In this document: piece by piece, positions 1 through 11,858 of the stretch
How the letters are laid out: each line of letters starts with the position of its first letter
How positions within the stretch are numbered: position 1 is the first letter of the stretch
Source: Watersipora subatra
Taxonomy: Eukaryota > Bryozoa > Gymnolaemata > Cheilostomatida > Watersiporidae
NCBI RefSeq assembly: GCF_963576615.1
Contig: NC_088711.1
Location: 9,046,869 to 9,110,868 of the forward strand
Length of the DNA: 64,000 bases
Direction of reading: 5' to 3'
Translations under genes and position numbers: made by a program
The notes under the pieces: generated by a model
Told to the model about the DNA's origin: nothing
Seen by the model: only the letters and a program-made list of their open reading frames with translations
The model's database searches: none

Positions 1-1818
1 TTAGTGGCTTTTTTCCACACTTATTTTCCATGATAGGATGTTATTATGCAAGTTTGTTTTGTCATACAAACGATAATCCTGAATTTTAATTGTGTTTTCC
101 TTTTTATTTCACTATTATTTTAGATTATGGCAACTTTATGGCTGAAGATGAGTAAGCTAGCCAAGTTTCAAACTTCCATTTTTCCGTTTCAAGTAATACT
201 CAGTTGATATTAATTCAACGTCGATGAGTTACTATTAGCTCCTTCGCATTACAAACATTTTGTTCTCTCTTTTTATCGCTGCTCAGCTAGTGAGGTAAAT
301 ATTCTCATGGAATTAAACAAAAGAGACCCCGGACAAGCGCTGCCGTAATAATTATAACGGCGGTAGGGCATGTTCAACACTTGTTGATTGTAATGTTTAC
401 CCTTCCGAGCAAGCATTGTGTTTGCTGAAGAGGAACGAGTCAAATATGTGTGCTCAACAGAATAGTCATCGAGACGATGACTTATTCACCGGCTGAGGCT
501 ATAGAAATTGTTATTTATGTTTCTAGCTTAGTTGAAAAGCTTTTAATGGTTGGTCTCCAAATGCACTATCACCGTGAAAAGAGATGACACAGCCAAACAA
601 CAATAATAAAAATAATCAGTACTGTCATCCAATTTTGTTGAATGGAGAAGTTGTTCTTCTATTCAAAACGACGGTTTTTAGTTTTCTGAATCAGCAGACG
701 GTTACTCCAACAGTCTCCGGGTCTTAATTATCATTTCGCTGAGATTCATGGGAAATACTTGTATGTACTCGAAAGTCATTCAGAAGCTTGAAGGGCTCCC
801 TGATCGATGCTAATGACGAGCGTTGCTATATGCACTTAGCGTCTAAAGTGGCTGCTGACAGCACTTCTGTCCTTAACCCTTTTTACTACAATAAGATAAA
901 TCTATTACAGTTTATTTTAGGTATACAAATGAGGATAACAAACAGTTGCTTGCGTGAACAAGACGTATTTTAATTCAAAATAAACAGAAAGTAATCGGCT
1001 AATACCCGAGAGAATTATTAAGCAAAGTGTCATTAATTAGTGTAGGTTAAGGAGGTACGTAGACAGAGGCAGCGTAGGTACTGCGCCCTATCATCCTTTT
1101 AACCACAACACTTGATGGCTCCTCACTGATACCCCACTCTTCACAATAAGCGGCATTGTTTTGCCGTTTCAAGGCACGTAATGCTGACTCGGTGGTGGTT
1201 ATTTTACTCAAGAAAGTAAGAGTAAACATTATTAGATGCCGACAGAGATGATTGATTATACCCAGCAAGGTGTCCTAAACACAAAAGCTGCTTGATGACT
1301 TTGCTGTTGTATCGAAGCTGTGTGGGAATTGAGCGCGTCTTTGTTGTGGTTTCATTAGTTGAGTTTGCTTTTCTTGTGCTCTCCCAGCTCAGAGAGTTGA
1401 TATGCTGAACGGACTTTTAGAACAAGGTATGTAAACACACGTCTGGAGATTTCAGCCATGCTTAAAACTGTTGTTAAGTGTGGTGCGTGTATATGAAGTG
1501 TTAACGCGCTACCGTGATTACATTTACAAGAAAGTGAAATAATCAGCCTCTATTAGAAGAATTCTCAGAGGCATAGAGCTCAACAGATGTACCGTTTTAG
1601 AGTAACAGATGTACAGATGTACAAATAGCATTGAGTTTATTTATATATTTTCTATTATTATATTATTTATATTGTTTTCTATTATATTATTATACAGCAA
1701 CAAATTCTGAATAAGAGAATAAGCTTGTGGCTAAAAAAAATTTGCATTTGTTGGGGGAGACAAAAAGAAGCTAGACAAAATTGAAAATATTTAAACTGAT
1801 TTGATTACAAAAATTTTT
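1..1818. other. Gene-free stretch, nothing recognised
   Basis: I see no exon with flanking splice signals and no recognisable protein similarity here. The only open frame of note (minus strand, about 1047-1268) is discussed among the rejected items. Sequence is moderately AT-rich with no strong tandem structure. Confidence 0.5.
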
Positions 1819-2690
1819 TAATGTTAAACTTACTCAAAATTTCAGTAGATTTCATCAGAATGTATCGGTATTTTTTTTTATCATTTACGATGGTTTTTGA
1901 TGTTTGAGGTGATCTGACTGCCGAGATCTTTCAAGATTAAAATTGACAAAACTTGATCACAGCTAAAGCGATCAGAAAAAAAACATGTGAAATGATGTCA
2001 CTAGTTGCTATCATTGCTATAGTTGATATACCTTAGGACACTTATGTATTCGCATCATCTAACTTTCGCGTTTTCGCGGAGTCATCCTCTCGCGAAAACT
2101 TCATGAGCGAAACTAAACTATCATAACGAACGAGCGAAAACGCGGAATTAAATAGCTTTGTTCATTGATAGTCCAAGAAACAAATGGCAGCAAGCGATCA
2201 AATTGTATCATCGATATCGCCCACACAATTCTACCTGCGGTTCACAATTACAAACTAGTTTCAAATGGAAAATTTCTTTCTTACCAGTGAAGTGGACCTG
2301 AGGAATCTAATTATGTTTGTTCCTCTGCATTTATTTTCACATCACTATATTTTCGCACTCATCAGAACTGCGAAATTAAGTTGCAGCGAAATTTTCCTCT
2401 GTATGCTACTCACAAAACTAAATACTAGCGAAATATGAGTGTCTTAGGGTAAGCTATTGCGTTCAAGTTGCAGCGTTATGCGCCTCTATTTTGTTGGTCT
2501 CTTTAAAACTATAGACGTCATAGTCGCACTTTCTTTTGATCTGAGCATTTCAACTGCGATCAAGTTTTGTCGATTTTAATCTTAAAACATCCTGACAGTC
2601 AGACCAACTCAAACATCAAAAACAATCGCAAATGATAAAAAAATACGGATACTTTCTAACAAAATCTACAAAGATTTCGCAGAAGTACAT
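1819..2690. mobile_element. Foldback element with long imperfect inverted arms
   Basis: The left arm (about 1819-2055) reappears reverse-complemented as the right arm (about 2440-2690). Shared landmarks include TTTTTGATGTTTGAG, GACAAAACTTGATC and, nearer the middle, CTAAGACAC/TTAGGACAC followed by a TTCGC motif. Similarity is strongest over about 125 bp at 1860-1985 versus 2530-2652. The interior (2056-2440) has several TTCGCG/CGCGAAA motifs and no coding capacity. This is the architecture of a non-autonomous foldback DNA transposon or long-TIR MITE. I did not identify a target duplication. Confidence 0.6.
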
Positions 2691-2764
2691 CTTTAAATAT
2701 TCATTTGCTTTTTAAAAACCTGTAAAAACTGTCTACACAAAATACCAAAAACCCAAATCGGTAA

Positions 2765-2807
2765 TATATATATACATATATATATATACAGATATATATA
2801 TATACAG

Positions 2808-2900
<93 letters not shown>

Positions 2901-2951
2901 TATATATATATATATATATACATATATACAGATATATATATATATATATTG
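2765..2951. repeat. TA-dinucleotide microsatellite
   Basis: Nearly pure (TA)n broken by short ACAGATATA and ACATATA interruptions. The reading frame seen through it (Tyr/Ile alternation) is an artefact of the repeat. Confidence 0.95.
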
Positions 2952-4717
2952 ATCATTTCATTTAAGCTTCTAATTATCTACCAGTAAAATCCACTGCTGC
3001 CAAAGGTCAGATATTTGCACTTTGTTTCAAGATATGAAGAGAGTATTTCCACGCTTGAGTCGAGTTAGTGCAATACCTTATCATCCTGCAAACTATCGTC
3101 TAACACTTTAATATGTGCAGTTGACAAATGTTTGCACATAACGTGAAAGCAATATTGTCGCTAGATAAGGCAGGTGTCCATGGGTGAGAGAAAAGGTGTT
3201 TTTGGCTTATAGTTATATGCGGTTTAGAAATTGTTTGTCTAAAATACCGATACGACCTCTTACTCTTCTCTTTTATCATGAATGATTTATGAGTAATTCA
3301 AGGCGGACACACAAGTAACACTTATAGCTCTTGGATACATATAGATGAATTCAAGACAACTGTTCTATTTATAGACATTGTAGCACATTACTTGTCAACA
3401 TGAAAGCCTTTACAATATCATAAAACTCAGAATTCATATCAAGGTCTTGGGTTACCCCAACATCCAAGCAATTATTGAGATATAATTACGCCTAGTTCAA
3501 CTTATGTCCTGCCTTATGAGCTTTTATCAAGTTATCAAAAAGCGGAGGGCTTCCTGCCATCCTCAATGCCTCATAGTAGTAATATCATCTTAACGCTATA
3601 CCAAAAAGTAATTCATATGGCGAGAAATAACTACATCACCTCATTTTGTGATAGTCACATCTCGCTCAGCAATTTTGCATTAAAATAAGGCTCCAGTAAG
3701 TGTAACATGTCTGATAAGAGTAACATGTCAAGGTATTTGATGCTGCTAAATTGGAATAGCGTTTAAATCTATGCAAGGTGTAAGCGCAGCTCTTGTCAAT
3801 AATCATCATGATTAGGTGATTATTCCAGAAAAATCTTTGTTATCAATTAACCGTGAACTTCATCAAAATAAACAACTTAGCTTTGATTCTAGAATACTCA
3901 GCTTTTAAATAATTCCTCTGTTACTGTTTCGAATCAAGAATGATCCTAGAGCTCATTGAAGAGTACTTTATTGTATTATAGAGAGAGAGAATATTATTCT
4001 CTTTTACTTTCAAACTAACACTTTTAAACTCCTTTTTTATTTAAGTTGAAGTCTGGACTAAATAGACAAGAACAGTGACTTCTTTTACTAAAAATGAAAA
4101 GGAAATGAATACCGGTCAGTATTCAGTATTAAGCTACAAGCTAGGACACCATACTTACTATATTAACAAAAGATCACCATATGGTGTAGAGTTAACTGTG
4201 ACACAAACATCATGATTAGGTTGAGGAATAAAAATAAACACCCTTTTTATGAAAAAAGATTTTTGTCGGCTGAGAAACAGTCATACCACATAAAAAATTA
4301 TTATAATTATAAATTAATTAATAATTTAATAATTTAATTTAATTAAATTAAATTAAGTTAAAAAAACTGTTATATAATTTATACAACTTGAAAAATTGAT
4401 ACTTGATTTGAATTTATTAATCATAAAATATAAACAAATTTAGGAAGAATGTTAACACCTCTACACATAGTACACCTGTGTAATACAATGTACATGTGTA
4501 CCGTAGTACACCATTGTTTCAACATATATTCATACATGTACATCAAAAGAATTTGCTTAAAAACTACTTTGTTGCCAGGCAGCATCAAAATATTATCTTG
4601 AATTTTTAGCTGAACTAAATTATCTACTGTATGGTCAGTCTAACTATCATCTATGACATTTAAATTGACAAAATAATCACTGTTTTTGGGAGCGCGTCAG
4701 CCCATGGGCACTCTCAC
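2952..4717. other. Gene-free stretch downstream of TIKI exons
   Basis: The exons encoding the rest of the TIKI protein should lie on this side, because the gene runs on the minus strand. I found no convincing continuation after the donor at 4717. The interval holds AT-rich sequence, including a run of TTAATTAAAT-type repeats at about 4310-4370, and no recognised element. Confidence 0.45.
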
Positions 4718-4925
4718 CTGAGTACTGTTCAACTTGTTGAGGGGTGCACACTGTTCTTCAGCGAGTTCTATTGCACCAACATTCTTCTCCCATTCCACAG
4801 CCTGTCGTGACAGATACAAGTCAAGCACAGGGACTCCAAACAGCTTCACGTCATTCTCCGTCAGTGAATTCAGCAGCAACATCAACCATACTGGCTTCAT
4901 TCGCTGCCATGATCCAACTATAGCC
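4718..4925 (-). CDS. TRABD2: TIKI (TRABD2) metalloprotease, internal exon b
   Basis: This 208-nt exon is bounded by a polypyrimidine-AG acceptor (just above 4925) and a CAG|GTGAGA donor at 4718/4717. It completes the split Arg codon of the upstream exon and reads on as [16 protein letters not shown], then [18 protein letters not shown] and [14 protein letters not shown]. This is the familiar TIKI block following the YADY motif. TIKI proteins are membrane-tethered metalloproteases that clip and inactivate Wnt ligands. The exon ends in phase 0. Downstream exons (the second catalytic half and the membrane anchor) were not found in the window, so the gene is only partly visible. Confidence 0.88.
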
Positions 4926-5177
4926 CTGCCAAACAAAAATAATTACTTTTAATAAAAAAGGTATCAAAGAAAATTTATAGCTTCTATATTTTCAATTGGT
5001 TTTGCCAAGTAACGAAAAACAATATTTTTTTTATGATTACCAATGTCAATAAATAAATATATATATATATATTGACGATTATTATTAACAAAATAATGAT
5101 ATTTTGTTATACGCCAAAAAATATAATTTTTTTTCATTTTTTTTATTTGTGAATTATTTGTGAAAAAAGTAAGTTAT

Positions 5178-5361
5178 AGTATATATAAATATATAAAAAA
5201 AATTGTTTCCTCACCCCGGATACCCCGTATGGGTGGTAAATTCTGCTCTAACTCGGGTCTCCTACCAGAGACCTGGGAGTTTGAGCACTCGTCTCAAGAT
5301 CTTAGCTGTTCCCAATAGCGCACTTTTCTGCAACTCACCTGAGTTGCAGAAAGTGCGCAGT
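5178..5361 (-). mobile_element. 5'-truncated 3' tail of a REL-endonuclease LINE
   Basis: Read on the minus strand this encodes the last ~25 residues of a [25 protein letters not shown] followed by VLKLPGLW and a stop (codon at 5262-5264). A short 3' UTR follows, ending in an A/T run near 5200 and then TATATAAATATA. It matches the 3' end of the larger copy at 16.5-17.9 kb with only about three differences over ~140 nt, so both are copies of one recently active family. The 5' junction is a snap-back palindrome at 5318-5358, and a TA microsatellite begins beyond it at about 5378. It lies in the intron between the two TIKI exons, in the same orientation as that gene. Confidence 0.85.
5318..5358. 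repeat. Near-perfect palindrome at LINE 5' junction
   Basis: A 20-nt left arm (5318-5337) and 19-nt right arm (5340-5358) are inverted copies differing by one T in a T run, around a 2-nt centre. Only the inner core CAACTCA-CC-TGAGTTG also exists in the other LINE copy (near 17705-17722). The outer part is specific to this insertion. Confidence 0.85.
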
Positions 5362-5375
5362 ATCACCGCAGTATC

Positions 5376-5376
5376 A

Positions 5377-5451
<75 letters not shown>

Positions 5452-5452
5452 A
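5376..5452. repeat. TA-dinucleotide microsatellite
   Basis: About 70 bp of uninterrupted TA repeats directly adjoining the 5'-truncated end of the reversed LINE tail. Confidence 0.95.
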
Positions 5453-5869
5453 TATACACTTTTATTTTATCTAAACAGAGCTACACGGAAGTGAGAGATA
5501 AAGCTTAAACCAAGACAATCATTTTCAAATGCAAGTGAGAGACTTTTGGCAGTTCATAATCACTTTTATAAAAAGTGTTTTATACACAGTGCCAGAACAA
5601 ATCAATAAATAAAATATACCGCCATGTCACTAGTGCAAAAACCCAAATTTATAAAAATAAAGCTTAAATCACTAGGTTTAGGTATACATCTTGCCTCTTT
5701 TGACAAACGATTAAAAAATAGCAATAAATTTGTTGAGCGCATCTTTTAGTAAGTATTTACCAAATTAGATTAGGTTAGATATTTCCTACAGAATAATCTC
5801 TTTTTCCTGTTGCTTGTAGCACGCGAAGATTTTAATTTAATAAATAGAGGAATAGACTTGCGTACTAAC

Positions 5870-6228
5870 CTGTACTGATAATCCGCATAGTATTCTGCAT
5901 TCTCTCTACCATGTTCATCTCCCATCCAGTCCGGAATCTTCCGCCTGATATATTCCATGTAGCGCTTTAGTCGGCGATATAGTTTGTGCGGTATGAATTC
6001 GCTAATGGTTTGCTGCTTGGGAAGAAGTTGGCAGTTTGCCAACGCTGTCGCTGTGCTGCTCTCAGTCAGATCGAGTTCAAAGAAGACATTGTCAGAGTAC
6101 CTGAAAGCATTTTTAGTGCTTCGCGGGATGTAGTCCCAGACTCTTGTGTAAGGAACATGGATGGTGCCAAAGAAATAAGAGGGTGGGTCTCGCTCTAGTG
6201 TCCACAGGAAGGAGTTGAGCTCAGATTG
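5870..6228 (-). CDS. TRABD2: TIKI (TRABD2) metalloprotease, internal exon a
   Basis: This 359-nt exon starts after TTTGTTCCAG and ends at AG|GTTAGT. It begins QSELNSFLWTLERDPPSYFF and contains GTIHVPYTRVWDYIP, VFFELDLTES, LYRRLKRYMEY, IPDWMG and ends YYADYQY plus two bases of Arg. The GTIH and FELDL motifs are the hallmarks of the TIKI/TraB-related metalloprotease fold; the His and Glu are expected to participate in metal binding and catalysis. It joins in phase (2+1 nt) to the exon at 4718-4925. The signal-peptide exon should be upstream (above 6228) but is not recognisable. Confidence 0.92.
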
Positions 6229-9200
6229 CTGGAACAAATAAGCAGATTTGTGTAATACTAATTGTTGCTTGGAAACCTTTTGCAGCCAAATGCTGCAGGG
6301 GTTACTAAGTGTTTTCAAGGGATTTACTGTATGTTTGATTTTCAAGTTTTGCCTAAAAGTGAAACCAAATTTTTAGAATAAATAACCCATTTATTATTGA
6401 TACTCTGTAAGTAATACACCAGAAAAGGAAATAAAACATTGCTATGTTTAATAGATACATTCAGATGGTTATATTTTTGTCAGACATACCATTTTTAAAC
6501 TCCTACATTAAATGTTATATTGATTTTATCAAAAATTCAAAAATACTTATGAGTGTTCGTTCGTATGCAAAAGACATCCACACTGAATTTTGCTATAGGA
6601 GTTAAAGCAGACACAAATCTCTCTACTATGCATTATATCTGCTAGCTATACGGAGAACAGACTTTAGGCTGTATGTAATGTGACGAAACAAAATAATATG
6701 GTCTAGCCAGAGAGACTGCACGAGTCCAATCAGTCGCACTGCTCCAAAAACAATGCTTGTGTATATATATATATATTAGCTGGGTAAGTTATTCCACTTA
6801 ATATCAAAACATTTGTTCTTAATGCTAATCTAAGAAATAACAGGATTAATTTAATGAGCCGTTATCGTTGAGTTTGTTGTGAGCTGAAGTCAGTGTTAGT
6901 GTATAGTTCAGTGTTATAGCATATTGTGTCTGCAGTAGGTGGATGGATATGCACTGAATCCAGTCTTGCAGTTTAGGAATTTGATGGAACTGTGTTTTTA
7001 TAGTTCTGTACTTTGCCCATACACCATCTGCATAACTTTACAGTGTGATATAACAGCGGCGATGTATTATCTCTAAAGAGGCAGCCACCTGCTTGACTGG
7101 TCAGTTTAAGCTGTCTTTTGCTTGTTCCACACCATTTACTACAAACACTTTATATCATGGGAGTTATCAGTGATGCGTTATCTGACACACACCAACAGGT
7201 GTGTTGAGGTGCATGCCGGCCTCTCAAAATAGCGTGGCGTAATTAATCGCTAAAATAAATGGTTTAACGAATACTTAATATATACTCTGTGTTAACTGTT
7301 AATATTACCAAAATAAAAAAAAGTTTTTTATTTATTCCAAAAAACCAATGCATATATATAATTTATTTTGATTATAACTTTTTTGTTATCCGAGACAATA
7401 CAAAAGCAAATAAACTGGGCGCAGAAATGTTTTTGCTGAGGTTAAATAGAAGCTTCCAGAAGAATCAGAGTTCAGTTGTTTTGATAGTCTAATGATGGGA
7501 GCCTGAACAGTATATCAATAGCCTAATTGGTCAATTGATCGGTGATTCTGGTTCACACAGAATCACCTACCATTATGATATGCATGAGTTAGCTGCTTTG
7601 AAAGGAGCTGTAGATTGCTATGAGAAACCAATAATTCTTCTACACTATTTTAATTAAACCAAAATTGAGAGCAATTTAGTCAACAAGATGCATTTATGAT
7701 AATTTTTGTAATATAAGATGACCGGTATGAAAAAAATAATAACTCCTTTGTTTCTATGCAGTAGTGTATTTTAATATAATATAAAAATTTTTATAGAACA
7801 CAAAGACTATCAAAAACAAGTCTGTTGTCTATGCATACACAAACCTATTTGGCTGAACACCGTTATGAGATTCCGAAATATTTTATATAACTTGACAGAA
7901 AAATTAAGGTTACCAGAATTGAAAGCTTAAAGTCTTGACAAGTCAGTGTTATAGTAAGTGATACAAGTTCACACGCGCTACAAATACAGTTGAGTCATAG
8001 ATTTACTAGTTGAATCCTCTATCATTAACATGATGAGTTTATAAAAAACAATTAATCAAGTGTCAGTTAATAGCTGACACTAACTGACAATAGCTGGCAG
8101 GTGTTTTATGAAGTTCTACTCTAAACCACTTTTAGATTTTTAGATTACCAACTTTTAAAGCACGTTTGTTCCACTCATTAGATAATTCTAGATTTCTGTC
8201 TTCATTTTTGTTTTTGACATGCAATGAAAAACATAATTTTGTTGATGATGTACTAATGCCAATAAAAATTTATACGTACCACAATAAAAATTTAATTTAT
8301 TTTACTCTATTTGAAGACTAGTCGCATGCCAACAAGTCTTACCTCTGAATTTGTAGAACATTCCACAATTTCGTCACATGACATAGAATGCAGGCAGTTA
8401 AAAAACACAAATATCCAAGAGAGGTGTGATAAACTTGTACAGAGAGTCATGCTGGTTGTCAGCAAATGTCAGCGAGCGAAGGAGAGCCTCGTCTGAGCAC
8501 GTGTGACATTCTGTCAGCAAGGTCCGGTCGCTCTTCCTTTTTACAGAGTTCTGATATTCACTCAGAGGATCTGCTGTTTATAGCGGTAATACAGGCATTC
8601 TAAAGTCGACCTGTAGAATCAATGAACTGACAGAAAAAGAGTTATATGGGTTGGACGGTGCAGGAGGTGTGGCTTATTATCAATACACGCATTCGGATCG
8701 CCTCACGAAGTGATTAGCTTTTCTAGATTAGTCATAAATTGTATGCATATGAATGCGTTCACACTCCGCGTGACTAACCAGGTGATAGGAAAAATCTGGA
8801 GAGAATCTATTATCCAAATGTCAACACTCTGCATAGATTAACATTTCTTCACACCTGCGCTGTAGCTTGTACAAAGAGGTGTGCAGCTTTCGACGAACAT
8901 GACAGCTGCTCTATAGTATCCCGCTAAATGTACAAACGTGATCTTTTTCCCAGACTTTTACGTGTAATATTTTCAGGCCTGGTCTAAAATACCAGTTGTA
9001 GAATAACATATTAACATTACCAGCAATGAAACTATTAGCGTGCCAATGTTTTCAGGCCTTATTATTCAAAGAAAATAGGGTGTGTGAAAGTCTGCTATAA
9101 ATATTCAAATAGTCACAACAATGTACAGGTGTTTGCAGATGTTTCTATCTTGTCTTCTTACTTTAAATCTTGACTGGTCTGGGAGTGCTTGAAGCGAGTT

Positions 9201-9231
9201 CTTAACAAATACTGTTTGTTATATTTTTGGT
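6229..9231. other. Gene-free stretch upstream of visible TIKI exons
   Basis: The first TIKI exon (signal peptide) may lie here or beyond, but signal-peptide exons are not conserved enough to call by eye. A short TA run sits at about 6761-6776. Nothing else recognised. Confidence 0.45.
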
Positions 9232-9372
9232 ATTATTATATATATAATATATATAATATATATATTATATATAATATATATAATATATATATAATATATA
9301 TATAATATACATGTATATATAATATATATATATAATATATATATAATATATATATACAATATATATGTTATA
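9232..9372. repeat. TATATAA-type AT microsatellite
   Basis: An AT-only array alternating TATATAATATATA blocks, with rare ACATGT interruptions. It sits directly before the head of an interspersed repeat. Confidence 0.92.
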
Positions 9373-9384
9373 TGTATTTTGTAT

Positions 9385-9540
9385 ACCAGTTGAATGCCTG
9401 GCTTTGCACGGATAATAAACATGTTTTTGCATAAAAAAATGTACTTTTAATCGACATATACAACATTTACCATTCTAACGTTTTTAAAAGGAGATGTTTG
9501 TTTATTTCTGTGTACTGTGTTTCTTTTTGTGTAGCGTGTT
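9385..9540 (+). mobile_element. Interspersed repeat, copy 1 of a four-copy family
   Basis: The head (9385-9420) has the family signature TTGAATGCC-x-GGC-TTGCAC-GG-TAATAAA. It is followed at about 9437-9530 by ATATACAACATTTACCATTC and TGTTTGTTTAT-TCTGTGTACT. The same blocks occur reversed at 21590-21760, and related heads occur at 22940-22976 (minus) and 51011-51045 (plus). The 3' limit here is uncertain. The open frames at 9494-9847 lie over this element and its flank and look non-functional. Confidence 0.6.
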
Positions 9541-10084
9541 TACTTCTCTGGGGTTTCAGTCTCAACTTTCATTCACAAGGGCTCGACAAAAAAAAACACA
9601 TTTTAGGGGTGTTTTTTGGTGGCCAGACACTCAGGGGTGTTTTTATAAAAAAGGGTATGTTTTTAGCTTGGTGCAGTGGATGGGGGCCAAATCTGTCTCA
9701 TTGAGTTCCACACAGTGGAAAAGGGTATTCATGAGCCAAAAAAGGGGCCAATTAGTCTGTGGTGATGAAGTGATAAGGGGTAGTTTTTTATTAATGTGTA
9801 AGTCGGTGAAAAGGGTGCATTTTATAATATCTCAGATTAGCCCTTGAGGATGAATAGAAGTGAGTGAAACCCCTGGGGTTTACTTCTGCGTAATTCATAC
9901 ACTACTAGCTGCAGTGACTACTACAGCTCTATACTGATTGCAATAGTCTTGTTGGCCATGTGAGTTTAAGCATTATTTTCAGGAATGGGCACATATTCTT
10001 CTATGCATAACGCTAGCTGAAGTATTAAGCATGTAGCCATGAAAGATTTGCAAGTGTAATATGTATGTGCACAACATATTCTAT

Positions 10085-10180
10085 AGTAGTTGACCAGTGC
10101 AGTAGTGTATTGGATAAATGCCTATATGCAGAACTGTAGGTTCCAAGTGCAAATCCAGTGCAAAGTGGATTTTTTATTCC
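10085..10180 (+). mobile_element. Possible tRNA-derived SINE fragment
   Basis: TAGTGTATTGGATAAATGCC resembles a degenerate Pol III A box. GGTTCCAAGTGCAAATCC about 40 nt later resembles a B box. No clover-leaf gene is intact. I saw no target duplication. Confidence 0.35.
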
Positions 10181-10825
10181 TAAAGCTTTATCACCAAACC
10201 TGGACACACAGACAGAACATAGAAAAACTCAGAGTCTTATACATATAAGTTGTATATATCAATACATCGAAAAAATGTTTTAATATGGTTCCATAAAAAG
10301 ATGTAAATGAAATGTTTCAATTGTAAAGTTGGTTTTAATTTAACCAACGTTGCGATGATCATCTGCTGCCAATGCTAATTGATGCTAAAAATAGACCATT
10401 TTATGCAAAAATGTTTTCTGCTAAATATTTGTCTAGGTGCAGACAAAACTATTCTTAAATTTGTGAACCAAAAAACCTGCACAACAAGCCTTGTTTATAT
10501 GGCTATTTGTTTTAGGCACTTTGTCTGTTGCACACTAAACAGAAGAAAAGATCCTTTATTTAGCATTCATATCAAAAATTTTCCTTTTTGCATTTGTAAA
10601 AGGCTTTTTCCAAGTAAATTGCAATTCTAAAAATACATTAGAATAGTTTCATCGCATGTACATCTCAAAGAGTTCTACCTTTAGTAGCGTTTACTGGGTT
10701 AAAAGAGACGATAGCAGACAGTTCTTATGAAAATTCATCTGGTTTGTAAATTAGAACTAAAAGCTCTTCTCTCAGGCCTGGTGATAAGATGGCAAGTTCA
10801 AAGTAATGGAGTTGAGCTACAACCT

Positions 10826-11858
10826 CCCGCTCTCCCTCTTTCCCTCTTTCCCTCTTTCCCTCTTTCCCTCTTTCCCTCCTTCCCTCTCCCTCTTTCCCTC
10901 TTTCCCTGTCTCCCTCTTTCCCTCTTTCCCTCCTTCCCTCTCCCTCTTTCCCTCTTTCCCTGTCTCCCTCTTTCCCTCTTTCCCTCTTTCCCTCTTTCCC
11001 TCTTTCCCTCTTTCCCTCTTTCCCTCTTTCCCTCTTTCCCTCTTTCCCTCTTTCCCTCTTTCCCTCTTTCCCTCTTTCCCTCTTTCCCGCTCTCCCTCTT
11101 TCCCTCTTTCCCTCTTTCCCGCTCTCCCTCTTTCCCTCTTTCCCTCTCTCCTTCTTTCCCTCTTTCCCTCCTTCCCTCTCCCTCTTTCCCTCTTTCCCTG
11201 TCTCCCTCTTTCCCTCTTTCCCTCTTTCCCTCTTTCCCTCTTTCCCTCTTTCCCTCTTTCCCTCTTTCCCTCTTTCCCTCTTTCCCTCTTTCCCTCTTTC
11301 CCTCTTTCCCTCTTTCCCTCTTTCCCTCCTTCCCTCTCCCTCTTTCCCTCCTTCCCTCTTTCCCTCTCTCCTTCTTTCCCTCTCTCCCTCTCCCTCTTTC
11401 CCTTTCTCCCTCTCTCTCCCTCTCCCTCTCTCTCCCTATCCCTTTCCCCCTTCCTCTCTCGAATTTCCCCCTCCCCTCCCACTCTCCTCTCTCCCCCTCT
11501 CCCTCTCTCCTCCTCTCCCTCTCTCCATCTCTCCCTTTTTCCCCCTCTCTCTCTTTCTCTCCCTCTTACTCTACCTCTCTCTCTCTCCATCCTTCCCTCT
11601 CCCTTTTTCCCCCTCCCCCTCTCTCCCTTTCCTCCTTCCCTCTCACTCCCCCTCTCTCTCCCTCTCCTCTCTCCCGCTCTCCCTTTCTCCCCCCTCTCCC
11701 TCTTTCTTTCCCTCTTTTTTCCCTCTCGCCTTCCCTCTCCCTCTTTCCCTCTTTCCCTCTTTCCCTTCCCCCTCTCTCCCTTTCCTCCTCTCCTTCTTTC
11801 CCTCTTTTTTTCTCCCTCTCTCTCCTTCTTTCTCCCCCTCTCTCCCCCTCTCTCTCAG
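10826..11858. repeat. ~1-kb polypyrimidine minisatellite, CCCTCTTT unit
   Basis: The first ~560 bp are a clean tandem array of the 8-bp unit CCCTCTTT, interrupted by slightly longer CCTTCCCTCTCCCTCTTT and CTGTCTCCCTCTTT variants at intervals. From about 11390 it decays into irregular CTCTCC/CCTCTC pyrimidine sequence ending near 11858. The + strand is almost purine-free throughout. The long Ser-Leu-Phe-Pro open frames on this strand and the Arg/Glu/Gly frame on the other are produced by the repeat and are not genes. Confidence 0.95.

Noticed and set aside
1047..1268. Minus-strand 73-codon frame with an ordinary-looking composition, considered as a missing TIKI exon
   Set aside because: No in-phase acceptor with a pyrimidine tract precedes it and the resemblance to TIKI is too weak.
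2693..2956. 87-codon Tyr/Ile frame
   Set aside because: TA microsatellite read-through. The same applies to 5203-5508, 9219-9422 and 17826-18184.
9494..9847. 117-codon plus-strand frame starting with a hydrophobic stretch like a signal peptide
   Set aside because: It overlaps an interspersed repeat, a second frame is also open, and the remainder has no recognisable domain.
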